A stretch of DNA of 64,000 bases. It comes from Megalonaias nervosa (lineage: Eukaryota; Mollusca; Bivalvia; Unionida; Unionidae). Positions 10,301-25,300 of this stretch are shown here, one piece after another. The notes under the pieces were generated by a model. It was not told the DNA's origin. It saw only the letters and a list, made by a program, of their open reading frames with translations, and searched no databases. Position 1 is the stretch's first letter; every line of letters starts with the position of its first letter. The stretch lies in contig JAECUM010003225.1 of assembly GCA_016617855.1 (NCBI GenBank), forward strand, positions 1-64,000. Direction: 5' to 3'. The translations under genes and the position numbers were made by a program.

Positions 10301-13300
10301 TGTTAACTTTGCACAACAGCTATCATCATAGATACAGGATGTGTCGATAATCAATTCCTCATCTGTGCAGGTGTTTTGTCGGATGCATCAAATTGTTGTG
10401 ATACATGGACCATTTGTTACTTATGCTTCGTAGTGAATTTGGAGATGTCAGTTTAGACAGATTAAACAAATGTGATGAACAGTGTTGAGAGCAGGTGTGG
10501 TATGCATCTTTCCTGCTTGCTTCATTGAAATATTAACACTATTTCAGATATTGTGCCTGAAATGGGAGTTGGAAGAACATTTTAGGGACTACTTCTGAAT
10601 ACATCCAAATACATCTGCTTCCAAGAGATTTTCATTTTGCCTGATGCCTAGTTGTTTCAGAAATGTCTTTTTTCATTGGCTATTTGGCTCATTGGCTCTC
10701 ACATGTGCAGAAGGGTAAAAGTTGGATTTGTAAAAAATTTTATTTGCTTATTGAACCCATCATTTTTATGTCCTGGCCACTTTTTTCTCCAAATTCCCAA
10801 CTTATCCTACTTTTTGCAAAGGTCTACTTGTCTGTGTGCAGTTCATACCAGTCTACCTTAGATCTCAGGCCAAAAAGTCTAAAATCTGCACACAAAATCC
10901 AATTCCGACAGTGGATGAATTTTTGGTATAAAATAATTGGTTCTAAAAAAATAAGTTTTTCCTTTGCATTTTGTAATGCAAGTAGAAAGTCCAGATTATC
11001 TGGTATCATTGTAGAGTTATGTCTGTCTGCTTTTCTGTAATACCACTTCGGTGTATCTAAAATTACCTTGATGCTACAGAGATCAGAACTATGGTACTAC
11101 CTCTTGATGCATAAATTTGGTGCCAGGGGTTAATAAGTTAAATATACAAAGCCATGCTTTTTGAAATATTGTAGGTTATTTAGTTAGAGTCAGCTGAGTG
11201 CATTTCATTTTTGATCTTACTGAATCCTTTTTCTTGTAGTTAGAAACTGTCATTTAATTTTTTTTATATTTTATCCACTGTAATGTATGAAAACCTCAAC
11301 TTTATTAGTATCTAATTAGTTTCTTAAGAAACTCAGAAAATCTATAAAATAAGTAATGTAATGTTTTGTGTGCCAAGTTTATCCAGAAACATAAGCAACA
11401 GTTTGTCAAGATAATTGATGTAAATAAATTAACAGGAGATCTAGGAATAAGTAATTTATAAATCTCTTCATTCTCCAAATACATGATTTGTGCACAATGG
11501 CATCCATAAACATAGACTGTGGCATAAGTGAGGGTGCCAATTACTGAGAGATATTTTAAAAATTAAGAAAGAGATGGACACCAGCACTGGGGGTGGTAAA
11601 TGCTTCAGTTTGTTTAATAATCATGTTGAGAGTAATTGTCAATAAATAGCTTTTTTTGTAATAAAATTTTTCACTTTTCTGTGTAATATACAAATATTTT
11701 GAATATATCGAACTACTTAAAGGTTGTTCAAAACACTACTTCAGATGGCTTTTACACAGCATTATTTCACTTTTTTTGCATGCAATGCTGATACATTCTA
11801 GTATTATTGTGGAATCAAAATCAACACTGCCACAAGTTGGAGATCAAAACAGTGGTTACTCAATTAGGTTATCATGGAAATGCTCACAGGTATTGCTGTG
11901 TCAGTTGATTGCCATATACAGTGTGACCCCACTATAACACGGTAGTTGGGAGCCATAGAACCCATCCGTGTTATAGACCGAACCATGTTATAAGCAACCA
12001 GGTCAGTTAGCTGAAGAAAATTATGCATGTACCCGAATAAATGTGCGGGGGGTGTAGGTGTAGGTAATAAATGCGGGCGCAAAAATACGTGCTTCATTGG
12101 CACAGTTATCATCTTAAATCGATGCATATTAAATGAGAAATACACCTGTAGTGAAAACAGAGAAGGCATATATAATATTTTACTTTATTCAGAGAGCCAC
12201 ACATTGGTACATATACATGTATACTGTTTATATATACATGTCTAATGTATAGCAAGTATCAACACCATGTACTCACCCGCAAATCACATCACATACATTG
12301 AATCCACAATATAAGTAATTCCATCAAAAATATGCATACACACAGATTAAAAATATTCAATAATTTTGCCACAGGTCATATATGTCTGAATTCAGTGGAA
12401 AAAATAGCACAATCACGTAACGAATGATGAAGCACATTTACTTTTCAGTACGTCTCAGGTTGGTAAAAGTTTGTGTTTTAAACGCCGTCGGTAGAGTTCG
12501 TAAGCACAAACTTTCTTCCTGTAAAAGGGAAACTTTCACTGCACAGTAAAAGTGTTCCAGTCACGTTGGAAGATGAAACAATCCATCAGATTCCATTACT
12601 TTTATTTAAGTTCGGTACAGACTTCCTTTGAAGAAAGGTTCTTTGTTTTTATTGAAGATTGTAGTCGGCTTTCTTTGATGAAGGGTGCATGTGCTATTGA
12701 AGTCATCGCTAAAGGAAGTCATCGCTAAAGGAAGTCATCGCTAAAGGACAGCTTTGGTGAACCAAACAAATGCCCATTTCTTATTGTGGCGGCAACATCA
12801 AAAAATTCTATTGCATGATTGAGAGTGATTTTTTTCCCATTTGCTTAGTACATTTTCATAACAATCGGTGCTGCAAAGGTAATGTTTTCTTTGAAATTTC
12901 AGCTACTCTGGGTACATTTTTAAAAAAAAATGAATTGGTTGTTGTATGGTCAATTGTAGTTACTGTTCCTCCCTGCCTATTGAATAGACAAATGAGAGGC
13001 TTGTTTTTTTTTGTTTTTGTTTTTTTTTTTTTTTACATTTGTGGTAGTGGAGTGATGCTGCCTTCCACGCATGTGTCAGAAATTTAAAGAAAGGGTCAAT
13101 CGGCGATAGAGATGCAGGTGTTTTGGTCTGATGACAGGGATTACTACAGAAAATGTGAATGTTTTGAAGGATTTAATTCTGAGTGCAAAGAAGAGGAATT
13201 TTTCTTACCATCCACATACAAATATCAGTCTGTGTAAATATATTAATTACTAGCGAGCAACCGAAAATCCGATGAAAGATAGCTTATGAGATAATGCCTT

Positions 13301-16300
13301 GTCCGGTTGATCTCCGCTACCAGAAATGTTAATTTGAAAAAAAGCAGATATCTCAAAACATACAGTACTCATGCTAGATGTCAGCATAAGTTGATTATGA
13401 TATAACAATGCACTGTTACGATGGTTTGTCAATATGGACAAAGAATTTGTTTATGTAAAAATAGATAAATTTCAGTGCATTTTATATCAACTTTGCGGCT
13501 TCCTTTCATGGGACCTCTAAATTTCTCCACTCCAAACCAGTGGTTGTATAGACAAGTTTAAACAGCCAACAACATCGCCAACAAAAATATCGCCAGATGG
13601 TATATTTTGCCGTCAATAAGGGAAAAAAATTTAGCAATTTGTGAAGCCCTGCACGATTCCTGAATAAACTTTTTACATGTTATTTTCATACTTTTAAGAA
13701 GAAAACACTATTTTTCGTGTATGAGAAAAATGCATATAAAATTTCAGGAGCCATGCCATGATTGTCTTGTATTATTCATATGCGATGTCTTCCCTAAAAC
13801 GATAATAAATGTTTTTTGGTTTTTTTCATACTTTTAAGAAAGAAATTTTTCTCGTGTACAAGAAGAATACATGTATATGAAATTTTGGGGGTCACACTGT
13901 ATTATGTTTGAAGACAATTTGAATACACATTTATGATGATTATGCTAAAACTTGATTATAAGATTAGACTGAAACATTAATTTGCTTGGCAAGACTTATT
14001 TAATTGGTTGTTATTTATTAATATTGCCACTAGTATTACTAACATTTTAATTTATCAATATTTTTATTGTACATTGTTATTTACATTGTATTGAGAAAAT
14101 ATTTTTTCTAAGGAAACCTAAGAAAATATGTTAAAACTTGTGAATTTCACAATGTGATTCTAAATTTCCAGGCACTAACCCCCATTTTCGAGAATGAATG
14201 GAGCAATAGATCAAAGTTTTATTTTTTATTAGAATTTTCTTCATGTTCAAAAAATAGGGCCACTTCTTGTGGTATTTTATAAACAAAAATGGGATCCATG
14301 CCTGACCAGTGTTATGAGTGTGTCCACAAATTATCCAGGTATAAGTTTTTGACAGAGAGGTGTACTATGAATTTATTTATATTTTCATTGCTTTGAATGT
14401 TTGTGCTTGTGGTGAAAATGACATTTTCGTTGGTACTTACATTCAGTAATTTGAGAAGAAATTGTGTTAGTTGAGTCATTAATATTTATTGTTGTAGCCA
14501 CAAAATCCATGAAAATTGGTACTCCATGATATAAAGTTATCATGATAGTGAATGATTAATTTTGATTTATGCACATAATTGGTTGATTTTTGAATATTAT
14601 GCACAAATGAGGTGAACTGCAGTCATGTAGTTGTAGATATAGCAGATCTTTTCATTATGCAGTGTAGGTGAACTGCAGTCCTATAACAGTTACTGTAGAT
14701 TTTTGTAAATCTTGACATCATGTAGAACAGAAGAACTGCATTGCTATTGTAGGCTTTAGCAAATCTTTACATTATGCAGAACAGGTAGCAGTGGCACATA
14801 ATATTCCTGTGTTTATAGTGTATGGGGTTAATGGATAGCTGGAGAAAGCATGGAGATAATGCTGCTTTGCTTAATTGCATTAAAATTCAATTATGTTACT
14901 TACAGTAAACTTAATTTGGTAGTTAATTCACAAACATTTTTTGACACCACTGTACTAAATAAACTAAAAATTGAAAATTGAAAATTTAGTGAAATGAAGA
15001 AAGATATGATTTACATTATTTTGTAATGTTTCATCTCAGGAGAATGGACACCCTGGTTACAGACCCAAAGTGATGATCCCTGGATGCTACTAAATGAAGC
15101 CCAATCAGAGGACTGGTCAACACATATGATGGCACTTAAAGCTATTGTAGATCATCAGTGGGATGGTAATGTGTAGGAGCCATATTTTCTATTTCTTAAT
15201 TAATACCTAACTTCAGAAAGCCTAGACCAAGATCTGCCATCACACAGTGTTCTCAGATCTTGTTCTTTGTTGATGTTATTGTGCACCCAACCACAAAACA
15301 CCAATGAATCAGATTTACCAGGCCATTTGGTAGCAGCAAATTATGGTTTTTGTTTTGGTTTTGTGTACCCAACTGTTATGGAATCAGATCTGTCTCAGCA
15401 TTAGGTGGTGTCAAGTCTGGGTTTTTGTTGTTCTTATCATGCACCCAAGCACAAACATCATAGACAGAAATCTGCCAGGACATTAGATGGTGGCAAATCT
15501 GGGTCTGTTTTGTTGGTTAATTTGCACCCAACAGCAAACAGCATAGACTTAGATCTTCAAGGGCATTAAAGTGACAGCGGACATTGGTTCTATGTTATTT
15601 ATATCATATACCCAATAGATAACACCATAGATTTAGGTTTTACTGGGTACTAGATGGTGGCAGGTCTGTGTGTATGTTGTTGACATTGTATATCCAACAG
15701 CAAACATCATAGACATTGATCTGACTTGGCATTAAGTAGTTGAAAAGTTGGAATAACTGTTCATATACAGCAGGGGTCTCAGATTCAAATTACAATGAGG
15801 GCCACATGAGGACAAGTACATTTGACACAAGGGCCATATCACTGAAACCTTTTCATGCAGTGAAAGTGGCTCATATATAACTCTGCCAGTTGAAATGTTG
15901 GAAACGAGAATCAGTGATGTAACAATCAACTTTTTATCAAAATTGGCTGGCTATGAAGAAAAAAATCAGCATTATTATTCTACAAATTCCAGGTGTCATT
16001 GTGGGCCAAAGGAAACGACTCCACAGGCCACATGTTTGAGACCCCTGCTATACAGTATATAGGTAGAGTACATGCAGATGTTAAGAGGTTACTGGATAAA
16101 GGACTCTCTTTTAGTCAGACAGGAAATATAGAAAAAATATATGTTCATTTGAAATACAACTTTTTAACAATGTCTCTTTATTTAAAAAAATAGACAAAAT
16201 TCAGGATTCATATATTTACTGTGTAGTGTTAGATACATGGCTTCTGAGAACTGTGTAATAAAGAGTTCCAATCCAGCCAGTAGATGTTTCTCAAACAGGA

Positions 16301-19300
16301 AAAAGCGTACATGAAAAAACCATGGTAACCTATTTAGGTCACTTGAAGTTGTTAATAGTAATAATGCTTCTACCTTATAACCACATTGCTTGTGCTGCTG
16401 GAGGCTAAACAAAGACAATTAGTGGAGTCATTTGACTGTCTTTGACTAGAAGCAACACTGCCTGTGATACATAGTTGCCATGCCTAAAATCAGGTTTACA
16501 TCAAGGTAATCTTGTGAAAATCCCAGTTTTGTCATTGAGACTTTGCAAGATATAAACTTGATTCATGCTTTTGTCCACAATAAAGAAAGCACAGTTTCTG
16601 AAACAGATAAAGAGAGAAGTAATGATTTTTCAGAGTGAATTTTGAGAGAAAAGGGCTTTCACTTACCCAATGTTTTCTCCAGGACATGATATTGCATGAA
16701 TCTTACTAAACTTAAGGAATGATATAGTGTGTGAACATCACACAAAGAAGAATTCAAATGAGAATAACACATCTGTGACCTTCATTATTTTTAAATAGAA
16801 TCTGATTGTGTAAGCACATGATTTCTATATCAAACACCAAAATCAAGCACTTACTAAGTGATATTTTGCATAAGTGCAAGGGGATATTTTCATTGCCTGG
16901 TTATTAAAAGTGTTTCACATGGTCAGGTTGTGTGACATGGTTTTTTTGGTGTTTGGTAATACAGTGGTCCCCCTCTTATATGGTCACCCCTTCTGCACCG
17001 GGAAAGTGGCCTTTTAAGATGGGTGGCCTTTCCAGAGGGGGACTAAATTTTTTATGAGAAGTATATGTAATGTGCGTAGTAAGAAAGCTACATACTTCAA
17101 AGCATTTAATATCTTGGTTTAAAAGTAACATTAATCATTAAAAGGTTCTTGTTATAATAATAGACTTATTTCTACTGAATGTGCATTAATAGTTCTTATT
17201 CTTCACGTAAGTGTGATATTTGAGTGGGTATTGTTGTCATGCACATTGCAAAACCATTCAAAAACGTCATTGGTACATACATAATTCTCTTTCCATTTGC
17301 TCCATTTTCCCACTGCTACTGAATAACCTCCTTCTCGGTTACGACAATGTTTATTCGATTCTTTTCAACATAAAATTGTTTATTCGAGTCTTTTCTACAT
17401 AAAATTGTTCTGCAGGTCCCCCCTTCCCATATTACCCAATGTCGTCGAGTAGACTAACCGACTTTCTTCTAAAATAATGTGTCTCTGTTTACGTGATGAC
17501 ATGTTAATATTTGGTATTGATTTATTACCATTTGATAAATGTGTTGTCACGTGATTTTTTGGTCTTTGTCTGGTACCCAGTTTTGTTCAAGGTTAATTTC
17601 TGTGTGTTAATGCACAAAATCTATTTTTAGCCTATGCAGACCCTGTTATGATCTTGACAGTTATGTCAGGTTGTAATCATCAAAGAGAAGAACTCGACAG
17701 ATGTGTGAAGCCCAAAACTCTATCATAACATTGTTGAGCCCATATCCTGTAAATGTCAGCTTTTATAGACAATGATATAATATTAATTTTAGTTGTTACA
17801 TGTACTTTGGTCAACACTTCTTTCAGTAACTGAAACTTGACATTAGGAGACATGTATCAACAATAGAGATAATCTGATTACTTACCTTACATCACGATAC
17901 GAATTAATTATTGGTTCTGGATACATTTGAAATAAAAAGTGGCTGCTTGTGAGGGGAACATTTTACATTTTTGTACTAGTATGCTGGCCGCTGGTCGCGT
18001 TAGAGGGGTGGCCGTTCTTGAGGGTACTTTTGAACACAAACTCGTCGGTGCCAAGGGATTTTGGCCGTAAGAAGCAGGTGGCCGCTAGTCCGGGGGGGGG
18101 GAGGGGGCATTCAAGAAGGGGACTACTGTAAATGTATCAGCTGTTGCAAGTATTTCTTAATCATACAACACAATGTCATTGTCATAACACATGCTTGCTG
18201 CTCCTGTGCTGATAATGTAGATAAACAACTGTAAGCTTTATCATGATTCATTAGAAGTTGTATATCATAAACTTGTTTGTTGAAACATACTACAAGGAGT
18301 CTACTCATGGGTACTGTTCTTCTATAACAACTGCCCTCCCTCTTCTTTAAAAATTGGAAATTACTTCCACCTTATGAAAGTGCCAGTGTGAATTTCTCCT
18401 TTGTATGAAAGTCCTGCAGAAATCACAGACTTACCAAAGTCTTAGAACAGGAATGAACATCGACAGAGGTGTTAATGAAAGAGGAGCAAGAGATTTTAAT
18501 TATAATCCAACTAAACATGACAATTTTGGGTTAAAGAAAGCAAAACATTTCACTTTATCATTATTGTTCATTCTTGTAATTATTTGATCACTATTACTGC
18601 ACAGTTATCTTTGATGTTTTCTTTTTCAGTGTGCCATTCCTGGAACTTTTCCATGTATACAATCACATGTACTGCAGAGTTTTTTATTTTATCTTTCTTG
18701 TTATCATTATTTACCAAACTGCCATATAGCGTCGAAAACTTCCACTTGGCTATCAACTTAGATTTATGTGCAAGTGCATTGTAGATATCCATTATAATAA
18801 TGGCACTTCATACATTACCCAGTTTACTTATAGCAGATTGAAATGATTTTTCCTTTCCTCATTTTTTAAATTTTTTTTCTTCAGATTACCAGTGTAGATA
18901 CATTGCACAGTCATCTGACCAGAGAACATACCTTGGCCTTGCCAGAATGAATGGTACAGATTTCAGATTGTTTAGGAAGTTACCTAGGTTACCATTGGCA
19001 AAAGTAAGCACCAATAAATCAGAGACTACACCTGTCATTCTGTCTTTGTTTTCAACCAATTAGTTTTGACCCAGATGTGCAATCACATCACTGTTGGGTC
19101 TTTTTCTTATATAATGGTAGAATAGATTGCTCCAGATTGAGGTTTTCTTAGAAACCAGTATGATCAACAAAAGTATTTTTCTTCTGCAAACACATTACCC
19201 AATCATAATACCTACTACTACTACTACTACTACTACTGCCTTGTAAATCCTGCCCTCCCAGGCTAAAACGTTTTAGGGCTGTTCCAGTAAAACATATACC

Positions 19301-22300
19301 CCACAGGGGGAAGGCACTTTTGAATTCAACCAACCCACAACAGAAGCAATTTAAAAAAATCATGATCCACCATCAGATATGTTTTAGTCGAAAAACACTG
19401 CCCCCTACAGAAGCATATTTTTTTTTACATAATTTCTGGCTGTGGGTTAGTGGGTGGCAGAAGTGATTTTAATATTGGGTTGGGGACAGAAGTTATTCAA
19501 ATGACAGCTGACTGGAGGTAATCTATTGAATTCTTATAGATCATATAATCTACTGCATATTTTTATTTATATTCATTCATTATAATTAATCTTTTGTCCT
19601 TTTGTTTGTTTGTCTGTCAGCCATGTATGTTTCTGATACTGTGAAATCACAGATTTTCTTGGTGGCTTATTATTTGTAGAAGTCATTGATCAGACCCGTA
19701 ATACCTACTAATTTAATGTCCATGAATATAGATTTTATAATAGGGATTTCTGTTCTAATACAGAAATCATGAATTTGTATCTTTACTAAACTGTGTGTTT
19801 ACTAAAGTGATCACTATGTTTTGCTATTTTTTGTTCTCAGGCATGCTGCTTTTGATTTGAATAATGGTTAAATCTTGTATTGCTTTAAATGTGTGGTCAG
19901 ATGCTACAATTCCATATTATTATTTTTTTCAATAAATGTTTTGATAAACTTATAATACATGATTTGACAGAAAAAAATATTAATGCCTGTGGATGTGATG
20001 TCGCATATTTTCTGCATACTTTTACATTATTTCATTTCTTGTAAGAACATTTATTTCAGTTACCAATGTTGTTATTTTTATGCCTTGTTGCAAGACTAAT
20101 ATAAGTTCAAAAAAGAAAAGAAATATAGCAAGTTAAACATTTTTTTAATCATAAATTAGATTTTTAAAAATGGATGAAAGTCAAGGAATCATTTTTTCCC
20201 AGAGTACTCGTAAAATCAACGTCATTGCAGTTAACTGTATTGCCAACAGCAGCAGCATCATCACTGATGGCCTAGCAGAAACATTCTGCACTTTCAGTTC
20301 AGTTGTCACATGTTCTATCTCCCACTTCTAGCCTTTCATATGAGACTTATACCTATGGTCTGAGTGGCTTTCATGGCAGAGTGGTATAAGATGCTTGTCC
20401 TGTGATTACCTGCCTCCAATTTGTACATGAGAATGTTGCCAGTTACTTGTGGAAGGTCAGTGGTTCTACATAAGTGGTGTTTGGTGTCTCAAAAGTACTT
20501 TGATTTACTTCAGCAGTAAAACTGGTTGCCATATATAGATTCTCTTGAGCTGATAATGGTGCAAAGGCCATAATGATTTACTGAAACCTGAGGTCTCGTG
20601 TCTAAATGACTTTGGCTGTTAGAGATAAACATCAAAAGAGGTTCCATGTGCCCAAGTGTACTAAGGTGCTTGCTTTTACAGATCACTTGCACATCTCACA
20701 GAGTGAGTTTTTGTCACAGATCAACCAATTTGGGTTGGTGTTCTTTCAGGTTCTTCCTCCACCTAATATATTGGCTGCCATGTTGAAACATGGCATCAAA
20801 ACCCCCCAAAAAGCAAAGCAAACCAAACTAAATCAACCAACTAATCAACAGTTGCAACAGCAGAATCATTTTTGCCACAGCTGTATGAGCTTAACAATTT
20901 TGACTCTAGTAATTTTTGAGTAATTTTTGTAGACCTTTGAATATCATCAAATATGTCTTTCTGACAGTTACCTAAAGTCATCATCAGTTGGTACAAATGG
21001 ATTTTTCATGGTGAGCATATGAGATGGAGAAGTCTTGAGCAATCCTGCATCACATGCTGCTGAAAAATTTACATTTTAGCTCACTTCAAGTTTCTCTAAC
21101 AATGTCCATTGCTCCAGCCAGAACTGTTATTACGTATTCAAGCTATATTCACTGATATCTGGAGATGTGCATGTGTAGTAAATATATTTAGCAGACAAGG
21201 TATGAGATGCATCATTGTTTCTTAATGATGCATTTGAATTGAGCAACAACAAGAATCAACAAACCAAGAAATGAAATTATTCATATCTCTGAAGCAGAAG
21301 TACAGTGTATACTCATAATCTGCCAAAAGATTTTTCAATCTTTAAATTTGACAAATTTTTTTCCAACCATACTGATTCAGTGGACATAATCACCAGAATG
21401 GACTGGAACAGACCAGAATAGATATAACCAGAAGGTTAAAATCGATTTGATACATCATTTAAGTAGCTAACTTCACATTGGTTTAGTTAACTGTACACCC
21501 ATTATTGACTTCCCTTTGATGTAATTTCTTACTGAACCTGAGAAAATAAAGTTGTACACATAAAAAAGGAGGCACACTTCTACTCATTATTGTTGTTATT
21601 AACTTCTCCATTCCAGCCTGTTCTTATGATCTTGTCCCCCCACATACTGTTTGTGTTGTTTATGATATGTATCTAAATTTGTCACTTACTTTTCCTGCTA
21701 CTATGCTAATTGTTTGTGAATATGTATAATAGTGTGAAATGCAATGGGGAGACTAAACCCAAGATAGAAAACCTTTTTGGATGTATTCTGCTTGGATTCC
21801 ATGTTTCTGCACAAAACTCAAGAGTTCAGGACTCGCTGTACTAATTCAGTTCCCATTGTAGACCTGTACAAACACCACGATATTAATATTCAATAACTTA
21901 AAATTTCCATATGCCCATGATCAAATTTTTATCAGTATAGACACATCTTTGACGACAGTTTTTGTGAAAAGAAAACCATAACAGCTGCACCATTTTCTGG
22001 ATCTAAACAAGTTTAAAATGTGTGCTTTCAATACTACACCAAAGAGTCCAGTGCTGATTTCAGTAAGGAGTCTTCCAAACTCAGGTCTGTAAAGGGATGG
22101 AAATTATGTTAATAAAACAATGTCCCAGACTTTTTTCAGTTACAAGTAGGGCAAGCTCTCAAAAGATTCTTTTTGCTAAAATCTTGCTTTCATTATCAAC
22201 CAATCTGGGACAGTCAAACCCATATATACTCTGTTTTGTCTTCACTGATTTACAGTATGGTTTTCTACAACGCTCAATGGTTGTATGCCTTTTTCGACCA

Positions 22301-25300
22301 TGCTGACTGGACACACTGTAAGATGATGTTCAAGTAACAGAAATACCATGGGATAACCAGAGACCAATAAAATAAAATAGAATGGTCAAGTTATCTCCCC
22401 TGCAGGGATGTTGCTAGGATTTCAGGATTTAATCCAAGTTTTGTGTGTGTGATCTCTGATGAGGAGGTAATGGCGAGAGGAAAAGCCATTGTTCCATATC
22501 TCCATAACATTTAAATATGTCACTCTTTCTTACTGTTCCACTCTGTTAAGGCTCTACTGATATAAAATACTCAAAAAGATGTCATTTCGAGTTGTATAAC
22601 GATTATTACTGTGATGTCATTGGGCATGGTCACATGGTTTTGGTGGGGTCTTGGTCGGGATGGCAGAAAGACCATAGGCTTACTCCATATTTGACAGCTA
22701 ATTACAATGTTGTCAAAAGAATTAAAACTTTTCTAACAATTCAGTTGGACTTGGATTATATACTTGATTCATAGTCAATGAACAGGTTCTAAAACTGATG
22801 TGTTTATTTTGGAGCCATGTTCCTCTGTCACATTCAGTATTTGAATATACCACAGATGAAATTAGTACAGTTGCATACTACATTACCATCATGTTGACTT
22901 CAAATGTTATTTAATGTGAGACTTTAAAGCCAGAACTCATAGCTTGAGTAATTTTGGGGTTAAAAAATGAATTTCTTCTCAAACAACTCAATTTGTTGCA
23001 GATTACATTGTTTTTTTAATGATACTTTGAGAATTCTTGATATGTAAAAATTGCACAACAAACGCACAACATCAGATCAGGAAATTAATACCACTGGGAA
23101 AATACTGATAGGAATATGCAGAAATAATGATATTATTATTTAAATGGAATATGTGGTGACAATACGAGTGCTGGTTCTACAACTCCGCGAAATACATCTT
23201 GTACAACTAATCTGTTGTTTCTAACAACATTGTAATATGGCAATAATTTCTGCACACATGAAGTTGACCCACTTAGTCCCTTGTTAATTAATAGTTTTAG
23301 ATTTTACAACACAACTAAGCACATTTTACCCGTTGACAATAATATATGATCACAAATATTGAGATTGCAAGAAAACAGATGTTACAATTTTATTAAAAGT
23401 ATCGGCACCAGTAAAACTAAAGGAGAAGGTAAAAAAGAACCAGGACAAACAGATTAGGAGTGTAATGAAGAATCCATATATCAGAATGACATCATCTTTT
23501 CTCATCAGTTTCATCATTAGTTAATGACACTGCTTCAAAATGTTGTGTACTAGATAATAGTAATCCAGTTTGTAATACAAATACCAAATAATGGCTTGGA
23601 ACTAACTGCCGAAAGGTGTGCAGAAAATATCACCATGTTCAAAATATACATAGAAATAACCAAACATAAACAGGACACATTTTATCCATCTTGCTTTGAG
23701 TTTACACAGATCAGTTAGTCCCTTATGTTTAATGTCATTTAATTTTTGCACATAGAGAGCATGTACTTCATTTGGTAATACATCTGCATGATATGGAAGT
23801 TAGTTTCATCATTCTTTTGTAGCCACAGTGGTTCTGCCAACTAGAGATCTACACACACTTAGTTTTTTTGTATAGGGATTCTCTGATGAATCCTATGAGC
23901 ATTAATCTGTTGATTGTTTCTGAATTTAATATTATCCTCCTCCTCTGTGTATGAATATTATTCTGTGCTGAGAACTCCCTTTCATTGTCTGCTGTCTGAA
24001 AAGATAAATACATAACTAGCTTCAACAAGTTACTGTTCTTTATGGTTTTGTAATTTTCAGATCTCCCAGGTATACTCAGGAGATCTCTGTTCCAAAAAGA
24101 AACGTTTTCACAAATATGAACTCTGCCAAAGTTTCACTTCCTTGAATCAGTGCATCGCTGCCTCTTATGCCAGATTTTTTCTCTTCCATGATGCTGTATT
24201 AGGGTTTTAAGTCCAACATTCCCATAGTCTGCTTATTCAGAATTGGGTATCTTGAATATGCTCTTTTTAATTTGGTAACTCCTTATTTATTCAGTTTATC
24301 TGAATGCTCAACTTAAATTAGCACAAAATCTCTCAGTGCTGAATGTCTGGAGAAAAGAAACTAAAATTGCACTGAACTATTAAATTGTCTGTATTTAGGA
24401 TTGGTAGTTTCTTAATAACGCTGCATAGTAGGCATCCTGTCCATCAAACACGTACATCAGACTCGCACTCTACATCAATTTCGGGCTCAAAATCACACAC
24501 TGGTACTTCCAGTGACATTTTCCCAATGTCCAACAGACTGATATACATGAAATTCATTGTCATCATAGCTATCACCAGCCAGTATTTGCCGACTGAAAAC
24601 GTCGTCTGAAGACAAACCTGTTGTGACTCAGCCATTTTGTTTTTCTGTGTGACCCTTAATTGAAACATGCATTTGTAAAACTTCCATGATGAAAGTAAGG
24701 TTAAAAATACCATAAATGCCTGTTTCAGGGCCAAATGAACCAATCAAATTTAGTTTAACAACCATTCATGTTGAACCGAAGTATCCAGCTATTGTAACGT
24801 TTGTGCATCAAGTGCTGCGAGACTGCTACTGGCAGCGTGAATTACTTCGCGACATGCGCTTTTAAAGTTAAAAGTTGAATAAAAATTGCATACTGCGCAA
24901 AGCACATGTTTTATATCCATAACGTTGACATAATTTGCAGAACATGTATCACTGTTTTAAAATTACGTGAATTTGTACAAATTTGGTGCACTCACTTGTA
25001 TTGGCATCATTTCAGACCCAGAATTTTTTTTTTCACGTGAGTTAGACTGCTAGGAGGGGGTTAGATGCAATTTTCAATATATATTCTTTTTTTTTCTGAC
25101 AACCCCACCAGCGATTTCTCATTTTGTTAACACAACCCACAACAGAAGTGATTTCCCTAACCAACCTTCCACTATCAGAATCAAAATAGTTTGAAACACA
25201 GCCACCTACAGAAGTTTTTTTGAAGTGCCGACCCCAGGGGGGGGATATATGTTTTACTGGAACAGTCCTTAGTTTGTGCCCCCCATGTTCCATACAGTGA

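Noticed and set aside
10652..11040. 125-codon plus-strand ORF in the intron
   Set aside because: No recognised domain, and a second frame and the opposite strand are open over the same bases.
24385..24743. Overlapping ORFs on both strands
   Set aside because: No domain, no splice sites, no repeats; consistent with chance.
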